DNA from: Labrys wisconsinensis | GTDB taxonomy: Bacteria; Pseudomonadota; Alphaproteobacteria; Rhizobiales; Labraceae | Reading direction: 5' to 3' | Assembly (NCBI RefSeq): GCF_030814995.1 | Contig: NZ_JAUSVX010000029.1 | Coordinates: forward strand, 1-64,000 | Length of the DNA stretch: 64,000 bases | In this document: one piece after another, positions 40,403-49,375 of the stretch | How positions within the stretch are numbered: the stretch's first letter is position 1 | Layout: the number at the start of each line of letters is the position of its first letter | Program-made: the position numbers and the translations under genes | Notes under the pieces: generated by a model | Seen by the model: the letters and a program-made list of their open reading frames with translations, nothing else | What the model was told of the DNA's origin: nothing | Databases searched by the model: none

Positions 40403-42367
40403 TTGAACACGCTCGCCGCCGCCCTCCCGCATCTGTTCTCGCCCTTCACCATCCGCCGCACGCGGATCCGCAACCGGATCATGTCGACCGGGCACGACAC
40501 GACGTTGCCCACCGCCTTCGTGCCGAACGATGCGCTGATCGCCTATCAGCAGGCCCGGGCGGAAGGCGGCGTCGGCCTGATCGTGGTCCAGGTCGCCGGC
40601 GTGCACGAGACGGCGCGCTACACCTCCCACCTCCTGATGGCGACGGACGATGCGTGCATCCCCGGCTATCGCCGGCTCGCCGAGGCCTGCCACGCCGCCG
40701 GCGCCACGGTGTTCGGCCAGCTCTTCCACCCCGGCCGCGAGATCCTGGAGACCGCCGAGGGCACCAGCCCGGTCGCCTACGCGCCCTCGGCCGTGCCCAA
40801 CCAGCGCTTCCACATCATGCCGCGTCCGCTCTCGCCGGCGATGATCGGCGAGATCGTCGAGGGCTACGGCGCGGCGGCGCGGCGGCTCGAGAGCGCCGGC
40901 CTCGACGGGGTCGAGATCGTCGGCAGCCACGGCTACCTGCCCGCGCAGTTCGTCAACCCGCGCGTCAACCGCCGCGAGGACGGCTATGGCGGCTCGCTGG
41001 AGAACCGCCTGCGCTTCCTGCGCGAGGCGGTCGCTGCCGTGCGCGCCCGGACCGGCCCGGACTTCGTCGTCGGCCTGCGCTTCAGCGTCGAGGACCGCGA
41101 CCTCGACGGCCTGACCGCGGCCGAGGCGGGCGAGGCGCTGGCCGCGCTCGACGGCACCTTCGACTATTTCAACCTGACGGTCGGTTCCTCCGCCACCTTC
41201 GGCGGCGCCACCCATATCGCGCCCGCCATGGCCTATGCTCCGGCCTATGGCGCGCCTGCCGCGGCGGCGATCAAGCGGCGGGTGAACACGCCGGTATTCT
41301 ACACCGGCCGCGTCAACCAGCCCCAGGACGCCGAGCGCCTGGTCGCGGCCGGGGAAGCCGACATGGTCGGCATGACCCGGGCCCTGATCTGCGACCCCAC
41401 GATGCCGGCCAAGGCGCAGGAGGGCCGGTTCGACGATATCCGCGCCTGCATCGCCTGCAACCAGGCCTGCATCGGCCATTTCCAGCTCGGCGTGCCGATT
41501 TCCTGCATCCAGCATCCCGAGACCGGCCGCGAGCTCAGCTATGGTCGCCCGTCCCCGGCGGCGGTCGTCAAGACCGTGCTGGTCGCGGGCGGCGGCCCGG
41601 CCGGGCTCAAGGCCGCCGCCGTCGCCGCCGCCCGCGGCCATCGCGTCACGCTCTACGAGGCGTCGGAGCGGCTCGGCGGCCAGGCGCTGCTGGCCCAGCT
41701 GCTGCCGCGGCGCCTGGAGTTCGGCGGCATCGTCACCAACCTCACGCGCGAGGCCGAGCTCGCCGGCGTCGCCGTGGTCCGGCGCACCCGGGTCGACCGC
41801 GCCCTCGTCGAGCGCGAGCGCCCCGACGTGGTGATCGCCGCCACCGGAGCGACGCCGCGCCGGCCCGACCTGCCTGGGGCCGAGACGGCGCATGTCGTCA
41901 CCGCCTGGCAGGTGCTGCGCGAGGAGGTCAATGTCGGCGCTTCCGTGCTGGTGGCGGACTGGCGCTGCGACTGGATCGGCATGGGCGTGGCGGAGAAGCT
42001 GGCGCGCGCCGGCTGCAAGGTGCGCCTCGCCGTCAACGGCTACATGCCCGGCCAGCGCATCCAGGCCTATGTCCGCGACCAATGGGCCGGCGTGCTCCAC
42101 GATCTCGGCGTCGAGGTCACCCCCTATGCCGATCTCTACGGCGTCGACGGCCAGACCGTCTATCTCGCCCATGTCACTGGCAAGGAGCCGATCATCGTCG
42201 AGGGCGTCGACACGCTGGTGACCTCGCTCGGGCATGACGCCGCGCGGGGCCTGGAGGAGGAGCTCGCAGGCTTCGGCGGCGAGCTCCATGTCATCGGCGA
42301 CTGCCTGACCCCGCGCACTGCCGAGGAGGCGGTGCTGGAAGGCCTGCGCGCCGGCTGGGCGATCTGA
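40403..42367 (+). CDS. OYE-like FMN/4Fe-4S/FAD oxidoreductase (dienoyl-CoA reductase or amine dehydrogenase type)
   Basis: This 654-residue protein joins an N-terminal old-yellow-enzyme barrel (GLIVVQVAGVHETARYTSHL, GQLFHPGRE, DGVEIVGSHGYLPAQFVNPR), a 4Fe-4S motif CIACNQACIGHF followed 11 residues later by another Cys, and C-terminal FAD/NAD domains (VLVAGGGPAGLKAAAVAAAR). This architecture is that of 2,4-dienoyl-CoA reductases, trimethylamine dehydrogenase and histamine dehydrogenase. The active-site details do not separate these. The start is likely TTG at 40403 with GGAT upstream. Confidence 0.85.
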   Translation: MNTLAAALPHLFSPFTIRRTRIRNRIMSTGHDTTLPTAFVPNDALIAYQQARAEGGVGLIVVQVAGVHETARYTSHLLMATDDACIPGYRRLAEACHAAGATVFGQLFHPGREILETAEGTSPVAYAPSAVPNQRFHIMPRPLSPAMIGEIVEGYGAAARRLESAGLDGVEIVGSHGYLPAQFVNPRVNRREDGYGGSLENRLRFLREAVAAVRARTGPDFVVGLRFSVEDRDLDGLTAAEAGEALAALDGTFDYFNLTVGSSATFGGATHIAPAMAYAPAYGAPAAAAIKRRVNTPVFYTGRVNQPQDAERLVAAGEADMVGMTRALICDPTMPAKAQEGRFDDIRACIACNQACIGHFQLGVPISCIQHPETGRELSYGRPSPAAVVKTVLVAGGGPAGLKAAAVAAARGHRVTLYEASERLGGQALLAQLLPRRLEFGGIVTNLTREAELAGVAVVRRTRVDRALVERERPDVVIAATGATPRRPDLPGAETAHVVTAWQVLREEVNVGASVLVADWRCDWIGMGVAEKLARAGCKVRLAVNGYMPGQRIQAYVRDQWAGVLHDLGVEVTPYADLYGVDGQTVYLAHVTGKEPIIVEGVDTLVTSLGHDAARGLEEELAGFGGELHVIGDCLTPRTAEEAVLEGLRAGWAI

Positions 42368-42380
42368 CCGGCCGGCGCGG

Positions 42381-43253
42381 CTACGGGCTTCCCGCCGTCC
42401 GGGCAGTGCCGAGGACGGCGACGGCGATGGCCAGGATTCCGGTCCACTGCACCGGGGTGAGCGTCTCGCCGAGCAGGGCCTGGCCGAGCAGGGCTCCGAT
42501 CACCGGCTCCATGCTGGTCAGCGTGCCGTAGGTCCTGGCCGGCAGGCGCGTGAGCGCCACCATCTCCAGCGAAAAGGGGAGAGCGCTGGAGAAGACGCCG
42601 ACGGCGAGCGCGCTGGCGAGGATCGAGGGCTCGAGGAGGCCGGGCCCCGCCTCGCGAAAGCCGAGCGGCAGCACCAGGGCGGTGGCAACCAGCATGCCGA
42701 TCGCAGTCGCCTGGACGCCGAGCTCCCGGCCGACGCGCCGGCCGAGCACGATGTAGAAAGCCCAGGCCGCACCGGCGCCGAGCGCCAGGAGCACGCCCCG
42801 AGGATCGAGCGGCGCTGCGCTGCGGAGCGGCGACAGCAGCACCAGGCCGAGGCCGGCGGCGGCGATCCACGCCAGGTCGACCCATCGCCGCGAGGACAGC
42901 GTGGCGAGGGCGAGCGGCCCGGCGAACTGCAGCGCCGAGGCGGCCCCGAGCGGGATCGAGTCGAGCGCCATGTAGAAGAGCAGGTTCATCGCGGCGAGCG
43001 AGGCGCCGTAGCCGATCAGCGCCGGCAGGCATCGCTGGCTCGGCCGCGCCCGCCAGGCCCGCATGAGGATGCCGAGCAGCACGGCGCCGACGGCAAGGCG
43101 CAGCACCGTCGTGCCTTCCGGGCCGCAGGTCGCGAACAGGCCCTTGGCCAGGGTCGCGCCGTACTGGATCGACACCATGGCGCCGACCAGCGCTCCCACT
43201 GCCCCGAGCGGCGCGGCGCCGCGCCCGGCGAGGTCATGGTCTCGTGAAGTCAT
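42381..43253 (-). CDS. EamA-family (RhtA-like) exporter
   Basis: This 290-residue inner-membrane protein has ten predicted helices in two EamA repeats (GATLAKGLFATCGPEGTTVL, FYMALDSIPLGAASALQFAG; then WAFYIVLGRRVGRELG, MEPVIGALLGQALLGE). RhtA-type members export threonine, homoserine and related compounds. It is divergent from the ArgP-like LysR gene, with 104 bp between starts; ArgP-type regulators control amino-acid exporters such as ArgO, so it is the likely target. Confidence 0.8.
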   Translation of the reverse strand: MTSRDHDLAGRGAAPLGAVGALVGAMVSIQYGATLAKGLFATCGPEGTTVLRLAVGAVLLGILMRAWRARPSQRCLPALIGYGASLAAMNLLFYMALDSIPLGAASALQFAGPLALATLSSRRWVDLAWIAAAGLGLVLLSPLRSAAPLDPRGVLLALGAGAAWAFYIVLGRRVGRELGVQATAIGMLVATALVLPLGFREAGPGLLEPSILASALAVGVFSSALPFSLEMVALTRLPARTYGTLTSMEPVIGALLGQALLGETLTPVQWTGILAIAVAVLGTARTAGSP

Positions 43254-43357
43254 GTCCCGCCCGTCCGTTCTGCCGCGAGGCCTGCGGAACCTCTATTGAC
43301 TCGGGCGGCCCGACGTCCAACTTAAAACCCTAACTCGGATTAAGCTGCGCTAAATCA

Positions 43358-44262
43358 ATGCTCGATTACGCCGCCCTGGCCGCAGTCGCGGCCGTCATCC
43401 GCGAAGGCAGCTTCGAGCGTGCCGCCGGCGCCCTCGGCGTCACCACCTCGGCGATATCCCAACGGGTCCGGGCGCTGGAGGAGCGCCTGGGCTCCGTCCT
43501 CGTCGTGCGCGGCCAGCCCTGCACGCCGACCGAAGTCGGCGCGCGGATCTGCGCCCATATCGAGCGGGTGCGCCTGCTCGAAGGCGAGATGGCGCGGGAC
43601 CTGCCGGCGCTCGCCGGTGGCGGCGTCGACACGGGCCCGGCCAGCATTCGCGTGGCGGTGAACCGGGACAGCCTCGGCACCTGGTTCATGCCGGCGATGG
43701 CGCGTTTCGCCGAGCGCACGGGCGCGCTGCTCGATCTGGTGCTCGACCGGGAGGAATACACGATCGACCGGCTGCGCAGCGGCGAGGTCCTGGCCGCGGT
43801 GACGGCCGACGGCTCCCCGGTCCAAGGCTGCCGGACGATGCCGCTCGGCAGCCTGCGCTATGTCGCGTCCGCCGCGCCGGACTTCGTTCGGCGCTGGTTT
43901 CCCCACGGGGTCGATGCGCGGGCGCTGGCCGGCGCCCCCGTGCTGGTGTTCGACCGCAGGGACCACCTGCAGGCGAGATGGGCCCGCGAGGTCGCCGGCG
44001 TCACGCTCGCGGCGCCGGCCCATTGGATTCCGGCCACCCAGGCCTTCTTCGAGGCGACGCTCGAAGGCCTCGGCTGGGGGATGAACCCGCTTCTCCTCGT
44101 CGAGCCCGCCAGAGCGCAGGGACGCCTCGTCGACCTGTCGCCGGGCCGGCAGATCGACGTCCCGCTGCACTGGCAATGTGCGCGCATCGGCGCACGTCTG
44201 CTCGATCTCCTGACGCAGGAGGTGGTCCGCGCGCGCGCAGCGGCCTGGTCCCGGCTGCCTGA
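43358..44262 (+). CDS. ArgP-like LysR-family regulator, frame shifted near the 3' end
   Basis: The N-terminus is a LysR HTH (MLDYAALAAVAAVIREGSFE, TTSAISQRVRALEERLG) and the effector domain matches ArgP (IRVAVNRDSLGTWFMPAMAR, HWIPATQAFFEATLEGLGWG, LDVPLHW-like end IDVPLHWQCARIG). About 295 codons give the normal length, but the frame has no stop there: as written it stays open to 45178, antisense through clpP. A shift by one GC unit in the CG run at about 44226-44238 would end the protein at 44260-44262. I therefore give 44262 as the natural end. It probably regulates the divergent EamA exporter. Confidence 0.75.
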
Positions 44263-44278
44263 AGCGCCCTCGTCCCCG

Positions 44279-44890
44279 TCAGGCCTGCGCCGCCTCCTCG
44301 CGCCGGGCGATCACCGCGTCGACGATGCCCCAGTCGCGGGCTTCCGCGGCGGTCATGAAGTGATCGCGGTCGAGGGTGCGCTCCACCTCCTCGAGGCTGC
44401 GGCCGCAATGGGCGGCATAGAGGTCGTTCAGGCGGCGCTTGGTCCGGACGACGTCGGCGGCGTGACGCTCGATGTCGGAGACCTTGCCCTGGAAGCCGCC
44501 GGAGGGCTGGTGGACCATGATGCTGGCATTCGGCAGGGCGAAGCGCTGGCCTGCCGCGCCGGCCATCAGCAGGAAGGAGCCCATCGAGTAGGCCGAGCCC
44601 ATGCACAGCGTCTGCACCGGGCAGCGCAGGAATTGCATGGTGTCGTAGATCGCCAGGCCGCTCGTCACCGCGCCGCCGGGCGAGTTGACGTACATGGCGA
44701 TCGGCTTGCGCGGATCCTCCGATTCGAGGAACAGCAGCTGGGCGCAGATCAGCGCCGCCATCTCGTCCTCCACCGGTCCGTTGACGAAGACGATGCGTTC
44801 GCGCAGCAGACGCGAATAGATGTCGAAGGCGCGTTCTCCGCGGCTGGACTGTTCGACGACCATCGGGACGAGCTGCATCATGTCGCGCAT
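44279..44890 (-). CDS. clpP: ATP-dependent Clp protease proteolytic subunit (ClpP paralogue)
   Basis: This 203-residue protease has the ClpP catalytic triad: S102 in [12 protein letters not shown]127 in [10 protein letters not shown] and D176 in [10 protein letters not shown]. Other landmarks are [17 protein letters not shown] and [22 protein letters not shown] deviates from the common GMAASMGA, and no clpX lies downstream, so this is likely a second ClpP copy, which is usual in this order. It forms barrels with ClpX or ClpA. It is convergent with the ArgP-like gene. Confidence 0.85.
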   Translation of the reverse strand: MRDMMQLVPMVVEQSSRGERAFDIYSRLLRERIVFVNGPVEDEMAALICAQLLFLESEDPRKPIAMYVNSPGGAVTSGLAIYDTMQFLRCPVQTLCMGSAYSMGSFLLMAGAAGQRFALPNASIMVHQPSGGFQGKVSDIERHAADVVRTKRRLNDLYAAHCGRSLEEVERTLDRDHFMTAAEARDWGIVDAVIARREEAAQA

Positions 44891-45005
44891 GGGCGAGCCT
44901 TTCGGTCAGTGTGTCGATCGGGCATGGACGTCCGTTCCCGCGTCGAGGCGGGCTCGGCAGTCCGGCGGAGGTCGGCGCTGTCCCGGCCGCGTCGGGCCGG
45001 GCGTT

Positions 45006-45455
45006 TCAGGCGGCGAGAGCGCGCATCGGCCCGTTGGCGTTGGCGGCTGTCATGCCGAACGGCGCGCGGGCTGCGGGGAGCGGCCGATGAACGATGCGGA
45101 ACGTCGTCCCGCCTGCCGCGTTCGGGGCGATGTGGAACGTCACCAGGCTGTCGGGCAGGCCGGCCTCGTCCTCGCTGAGGCGATAGCGCACGAAGCGCTC
45201 CGCCTCCGCGTCCAGGAGCTGCAAGCCGGCCGCCCGTCTCGCGCGCGGTGGCCGCGCGTCTTGCGAAGGCTCGCGCGGCGGCCGCGCGTCTTGCGAAGGC
45301 TCGCGTGGCGGCGCATTGGCCGCCGGCGGGGGCGCCAGCAGCCATCGCTCCAGGAAGTCGCGGACCGTCAGCGCCCGCCACACCTTGGCCGGCGGCGCAT
45401 CCAGCTCGACTTCCAGGCTCAGGGCGTCTTCGTCCTCGTCGCCGTGCATCCTCAT
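45006..45455 (-). CDS. SRPBCC/AHSA1-type protein with an internal tandem repeat
   Basis: This 149-residue protein matches the AHSA1 (activator of Hsp90-like) fold: SLEVELDAPPAKVWRALTVR, DFLERWLLAPP, VRYRLSEDE and LVTFHIAPNAAGGTTFRIVH. A Pro/Arg-rich insert in the middle (PPREPSQDARPPREPSQDAR) is made by a tandem DNA repeat at 45240-45312 with a unit of about 30 bp. Its start overlaps the ArsR stop as ATGA, the common ArsR-SRPBCC operon. The ligand is unknown. Confidence 0.75.
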   Translation of the reverse strand: MRMHGDEDEDALSLEVELDAPPAKVWRALTVRDFLERWLLAPPPAANAPPREPSQDARPPREPSQDARPPRARRAAGLQLLDAEAERFVRYRLSEDEAGLPDSLVTFHIAPNAAGGTTFRIVHRPLPAARAPFGMTAANANGPMRALAA

Positions 45456-45766
45456 TGGTCCATGTCCTTCAGGAGCTCTCTGAGGGCGTCGACACGTGCC
45501 GGCCAGAACGCCCGGTACCGATCGAGCCACCGCGCCATCTGCACGAGGCCGGCGGGATCGACCCTGTAGTTGACGTAGCGGCCGTCACGGTGCTCGCTCA
45601 CCAGCCCGGCCGATCTGAGGACGCCGAGATGCTGCGACATGGCGGGCTGCGAGATGGCGAAGCCCGTCCGCAGCTGCGTCGCGTTCATCGCGCCGTCCGC
45701 CAGGCGCTCGAAGATCGCGCGGCGGGTCGGGTCGGCGAGCGCCCTGAAGATGTCCTCTGCGGCCAT
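45452..45766 (-). CDS. ArsR-family transcriptional regulator
   Basis: This 104-residue winged-helix protein has LADPTRRAIFERLADGAMNA, SQPAMSQHLGVLRSAGLVSE and RDGRYVNYRVDP. It lacks the Cys metal site (ELCVC) of metal-sensing ArsR proteins, and belongs to the type coupled to SRPBCC proteins. It overlaps that gene by four bases. A perfect palindrome only seven bases before its start is the probable self-operator. Confidence 0.85.
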   Translation of the reverse strand: MAAEDIFRALADPTRRAIFERLADGAMNATQLRTGFAISQPAMSQHLGVLRSAGLVSEHRDGRYVNYRVDPAGLVQMARWLDRYRAFWPARVDALRELLKDMDQ

Positions 45767-45772
45767 GCCAAT

Positions 45773-45792
45773 ACATAAGCATGTACTTATGT
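45773..45792. promoter_or_regulatory. putative ArsR operator
   Basis: ACATAAG-CATGTA-CTTATGT is a perfect 7-6-7 inverted repeat located seven bases upstream of the arsR start. Its size, symmetry and place fit an autoregulatory ArsR-type operator; binding would block translation-proximal transcription of the pair. Confidence 0.65.
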
Positions 45793-46154
45793 GATTCGCA
45801 AGCGGCAAATGCGCGAGGTGGCCGTGCCCTGGGGCCCGTCGGCCCGGGCGGCCGGACGCCGGGGCGTGTGATCCGGTAGTGAGGATGGTCGGCTCGGGGT
45901 TGGGCAAGCCTCTCCGCGCCTGCCGCGCGACGGCTGCCAAAGGTATGCCGGCAAAATACATAGAATTAGTCGAAAGTTGCAGATCGGCAACAGACTTGGG
46001 AAAAGCCCTGTGGCAAACCTGCCCACGCTGGCCGGGCGCGTTTTGTCACGAAAGTGAAACAGGGCGCTGTCAGGTCTGCGAGACTGCTGGGGGGCAGCCT
46101 GTCAGGACTTGCATCAACGCGTCGGACGTGTCCGACCTGGGGGATCCCTCTGCC
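45793..46154. other. intergenic region between arsR and the outer-membrane protein gene
   Basis: About 360 bases between divergent genes; it must hold both promoters. I see no gene in it, and the frame open upstream of the outer-membrane protein start lacks codon bias. Confidence 0.4.
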
Positions 46155-46928
46155 ATGAAATTGACGACCGCGCTTTTCGCGGCGACCGTGTTCGCCGCCA
46201 CGCCCGCCTTCGCGGCGGATCTCACGACCACCCCCGAGCCCGAGGCTCCCGCCCCGGCCCCGGCGCCGCAATGGTCCCTCGGCATCGAGGCCAGCCCGGA
46301 ATTCTTCGCCATCGACCAGGACCCGCATGACGCGGCCACGGCCCATTCGAAGAAGCCCGCGGGCAAGCTGACCGACTACTACGGCAAGATCAGCCTGAGC
46401 TACAGCTTCGCCGGCGGCTGGTTTGTCGGCGGATCGTTCCAGGCGCAGGTCAAGAAGAATCGCAATACGAGCGGCGATCTGGTCAAGGATACTTATCAGT
46501 ATTACGGCGAAGGGAACATCGGCTACAAGTACAAGTGGGGTGCCTTCTCGCTGACGCCGTCCGTTGGTATTGGGTACACCTGGGGCTTCACCGGCATCAA
46601 CGGTGACGTCAGCAGCTCCAAGGACAATGACGACGCCTACTACGCCATCTATCTCGCCGGCGACTGGAAGCTGAACGACCAGTGGACCTGGAACGTCTTC
46701 AACCTGCGCTATCGCGACGCCTTCAGCTATACCTGGATCACCCCGAAGGCCGCCACCGGCGTGACCTACAACATCGACAGCACCAACGCGATCTATGTCA
46801 ACGCCGGCTATGCCTGGAAGGAGCTGGACAAGTCCGGCCAGGCGAGCTCGCGGCCGTTCAACCCGAACTATGGCGATATTGATTCCGACAAGTGGAACAT
46901 CGCCATCGGCTACAAGCACGCCTTCTGA
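46155..46928 (+). CDS. outer-membrane beta-barrel protein
   Basis: This 257-residue protein has a signal peptide (MKLTTALFAATVFAATPAFA, cut before ADLTTTP), a Pro/Glu/Ala linker, and a barrel of alternating aromatic strands (YYGKISLSYSFAGGWFVGGS, YGEGNIGYKYKWGAFSLTPS, YVNAGYAWKELD). It ends IAIGYKHAF with the C-terminal Phe typical of barrel proteins recognised by the Bam complex. It resembles small porin- or OmpW-like proteins of Hyphomicrobiales; no specific family name is certain. Confidence 0.75.
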   Translation: MKLTTALFAATVFAATPAFAADLTTTPEPEAPAPAPAPQWSLGIEASPEFFAIDQDPHDAATAHSKKPAGKLTDYYGKISLSYSFAGGWFVGGSFQAQVKKNRNTSGDLVKDTYQYYGEGNIGYKYKWGAFSLTPSVGIGYTWGFTGINGDVSSSKDNDDAYYAIYLAGDWKLNDQWTWNVFNLRYRDAFSYTWITPKAATGVTYNIDSTNAIYVNAGYAWKELDKSGQASSRPFNPNYGDIDSDKWNIAIGYKHAF

Positions 46929-46954
46929 TCGCCCTCTGGGGTGAGGCCGAACAT

Positions 46955-46980
46955 CGGCGCCGGGAGTGATCCCGGCGCCG
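46955..46980. terminator. bidirectional hairpin terminator
   Basis: CGGCGCCGGGA and TCCCGGCGCCG pair perfectly (11 bp) around GTGA, between the convergent outer-membrane protein and DUF6600 genes. No U-tract is seen, as often in GC-rich genomes. Confidence 0.7.
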
Positions 46981-46997
46981 GCCGTCCAGGGGGATGC

Positions 46998-48254
46998 TTA
47001 CGGCGTTCCCTCGGGCTTCTTCTCCCGCCGGGGCTTCTGGCCTTCGCCGCCCTCCGGCTTGTCAGGCTTCGGCCGTTGCGCCTCCTCGGCCGGCCGTTGC
47101 GCCTCGGGCCGGGGCCGCTGCGCTTCCTCCGCCGGCCGCTTCGCCTCCTCTGCCGGCCGCGGCGTCTCGCCGACCTTCGGTTCCTCCGGCTTGATCTTCT
47201 GCCGCTCCACGGGCGTGGCGGTCTCGGGCTTTGTCAGGAGGTCCGGCTTCGGCGGCCTGTCGCCCCCTGGCGGCACGACGTCCGGCTTCGGCTTCGGCAG
47301 CTCATGGTTCGCCTCGTCCACCGGCGCCGGTGCGCCGGCCTTGTCCGGGCCAGGCCTGCCGGCATTGGCGGGCTGGGCCTGGTCGAGGACGGTCGGCTGC
47401 AGCTTCCGGCTCGCCTGGATCTGTCGGACCTGCTGGATGGGAACGAGCTTCGCCGGCCGGGCGGCGGCATCGGGCCGGACGTCGCCGTGGAACACGGCAA
47501 TGCTGCTGGCGTCCGTGCGGCCTGCCTCCTCCGGACGGGCCGCATCGCGGACGTCGACCACCGCCACCTTGCGCCGCGTCGCCTGCTCGATGACGTCGAC
47601 GTTGATCGCCGTGTTGACCACCACGTTGTTGCGGACCGTCACCTCGATCGGTGGGGCGGCGGTCTCGATGATCTGCCGGCGCAGCCGCTCGTCACGGATC
47701 TCGACCACCGACAGGTCCGGCGCCAGGAAGGCGCGGGTCGGCACGGCGATCCAGAAGAAGTCGGGCGTCTGCGGCGGGTAGACGACGTCGATCGCCACGA
47801 TGTCGTCCGCACCGCGCACCGGCGCCAGCGGCGCCCAGACGATGTTGTCGCCGGCACGGCGCCAGCTCACCCAGGCCGGCGCCCAGCGCGTGCCGGGCAC
47901 CCAGTACCAGCCGATATCGTCGGCATAGGCCCAGCGCCCATAGTGATAGGTCGCCCAGCCGAAGGGCTCGTCGGAGACCCAGAGCCAGGCATATTGCCGG
48001 GTATAGACCCAATGGCCCCGCGTGTAGGGACGCCAGCCGTCCTGGAGGCCGGTCGGCAGGAACACGTTCGCCCCGTGATAGGACGTCCAGGAGCCGTAGG
48101 GGGTGAGGCGGTCGTAGAACGTGCCGATCGAGAAGGACAGGGCGGTGTCGGCCCGCGCCGGCGTCGCCGGGAACGGGGAGGGCGCACCGAGCGAGCCTGC
48201 GGCGAGCGCCAGCAGGCCCGCGGCGGCGCCGAGCAGCATGGTCTTCAATCTCAT
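46998..48254 (-). CDS. exported DUF6600 protein with a Pro/Glu-rich tail
   Basis: This 418-residue protein has a signal peptide (cleaved near RADTALS), followed by the DUF6600 domain, with the repeated Trp/Tyr/Gly motifs FYDRLTPYGSWTSYHG, GWRPYTRGHWVYT, WVSDEPFGWATYHYGRWA and GWYWVPGTRWAPAWVSWR. The C-terminal 150 residues are low complexity, rich in Pro, Glu and Lys, with PAEEAQRPRPEAQRPAEEA-type repeats. It is probably a periplasmic or envelope protein of unknown role. Confidence 0.8.
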   Translation of the reverse strand: MRLKTMLLGAAAGLLALAAGSLGAPSPFPATPARADTALSFSIGTFYDRLTPYGSWTSYHGANVFLPTGLQDGWRPYTRGHWVYTRQYAWLWVSDEPFGWATYHYGRWAYADDIGWYWVPGTRWAPAWVSWRRAGDNIVWAPLAPVRGADDIVAIDVVYPPQTPDFFWIAVPTRAFLAPDLSVVEIRDERLRRQIIETAAPPIEVTVRNNVVVNTAINVDVIEQATRRKVAVVDVRDAARPEEAGRTDASSIAVFHGDVRPDAAARPAKLVPIQQVRQIQASRKLQPTVLDQAQPANAGRPGPDKAGAPAPVDEANHELPKPKPDVVPPGGDRPPKPDLLTKPETATPVERQKIKPEEPKVGETPRPAEEAKRPAEEAQRPRPEAQRPAEEAQRPKPDKPEGGEGQKPRREKKPEGTP

Positions 48255-48496
48255 CGTCTTCTCCAGAGCGACAGGCCCAGGATGGGCGTATCAGGTGAAG
48301 ACAGGCGCGGCCGTCGCGGCCGGCCCCCCGCGCGTGCCGTCCGCTCCTAGATCAGGCGATTCGCCTTTTTTGGTGTCGAAAGATCGGCGAGACGCGGGGG
48401 ATCATGGCTACGTTGCGGCAGCCCTGCGTCCGGCGAAGGCACTTTTCGCGCATCGGCCTTTGCCCTACCTTCGCGTCGATCCACCGGCGGACGGGC

Positions 48497-49375
48497 ATGA
48501 CCTACAAGATCTTTACCGAGGATTTCGATCGTACGCTCGCGGCCCGGGCCGTTCCGGTCATCGAGTCTACCGGGGATTACGATCCTCTTTCGGACCGCGT
48601 CTGGCGGGATGCAGCCGTCTATCTCGACAGGAACTTCGCCGTCCGGCCGGACTGGGTCGAGGCGCTCGGCGCCGGCATCGCGGCAGCCCTCGACCGCGAC
48701 GGCCTGGACGGGCGGGATGTCGCGGTCTGCCTGCTGATGGAGAACTCGGCGCGCCTGCGCGGCGGGCTCGGCCTGGAGATCATGCAGGTCGCCGACCTGG
48801 TGGCGCAGGCGCTCGAGGCTTCGGGCATCGTCCTCGACATGCTCGGCTACACCACCGGCCGGCGCGCGCCGGGCCTGTCCCACGCCCAATGGGTCGGGCA
48901 GGGCCAGCCCGACGAGCCCGGCCGCATCGGCGACGTCCTGCACATCGAGTACAAGACGCCCGGCCAGCCCTGGCGCGCGGCGCGCGACAGCCTGCCGATG
49001 ATGGCGCGCGAGGACGTCAAGATGGGCAATGTCGACGGCGAGGCCATTCGCTGGGCCGCCGCGCGCCTGGCCCGGCGGCCGGAGCGTCGGCGGGTCATGG
49101 TCGTGGTCAACCACGGCAGCCCCAGGAGCGACGACGCCGGCCCCTATGCCCGCCGGCTGCTGTTCGAGGACTACCGGCGCGCGGTCGCCGAGGCCAGGGC
49201 CGCCGGCCTCGCCGTCGGCCAGCTCAAGCTCGGCACCGGCGGCATGGACGCCCATTTCGCGGCCCGCCTGTCGCTGCCGCGCTCGCAGGATCGCCGGCAC
49301 GTGCTCGACGCCGTCCATCGCGATGTCTTGACGCGCGATCTCGTCGGCCTCCTCCTCCCCGTCGCGCAGGCCTGA
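48497..49375 (+). CDS. CobT-like VWA-domain protein, stand-alone
   Basis: This 292-residue protein matches the C-terminal part of cobaltochelatase subunit CobT: TEDFDRTLAARAVPVIE, VCLLMENSARLRGGLGL, EASGIVLDMLGYTTGRRAPG, GRIGDVLHIEYKTPGQPWRA and DGEAIRWAAARL. In CobT the first motif is LLIDNSGSMRG, the metal (MIDAS) site; here the Asp is Glu and the serines are altered (ENSAR), so metal binding is doubtful. It lacks CobT's acidic middle and is not next to cobS or cobN. Function may have shifted. Start 48497 (MTYKIFTEDF) fits better than 48404. Confidence 0.75.
   Translation: MTYKIFTEDFDRTLAARAVPVIESTGDYDPLSDRVWRDAAVYLDRNFAVRPDWVEALGAGIAAALDRDGLDGRDVAVCLLMENSARLRGGLGLEIMQVADLVAQALEASGIVLDMLGYTTGRRAPGLSHAQWVGQGQPDEPGRIGDVLHIEYKTPGQPWRAARDSLPMMAREDVKMGNVDGEAIRWAAARLARRPERRRVMVVVNHGSPRSDDAGPYARRLLFEDYRRAVAEARAAGLAVGQLKLGTGGMDAHFAARLSLPRSQDRRHVLDAVHRDVLTRDLVGLLLPVAQA

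Noticed and set aside
40232-42289. Long minus-strand frame (685 codons) opposite the OYE-type gene
   Set aside because: It is a mirror of a strongly GC3-biased gene; no family resemblance, Arg/Gly/His-rich composition typical of antisense frames.
45006-45178. End of the read-through LysR frame as a genuine C-terminal domain
   Set aside because: It is antisense to the SRPBCC gene and clpP and shows no domain-like sequence; the normal LysR length is reached before it.
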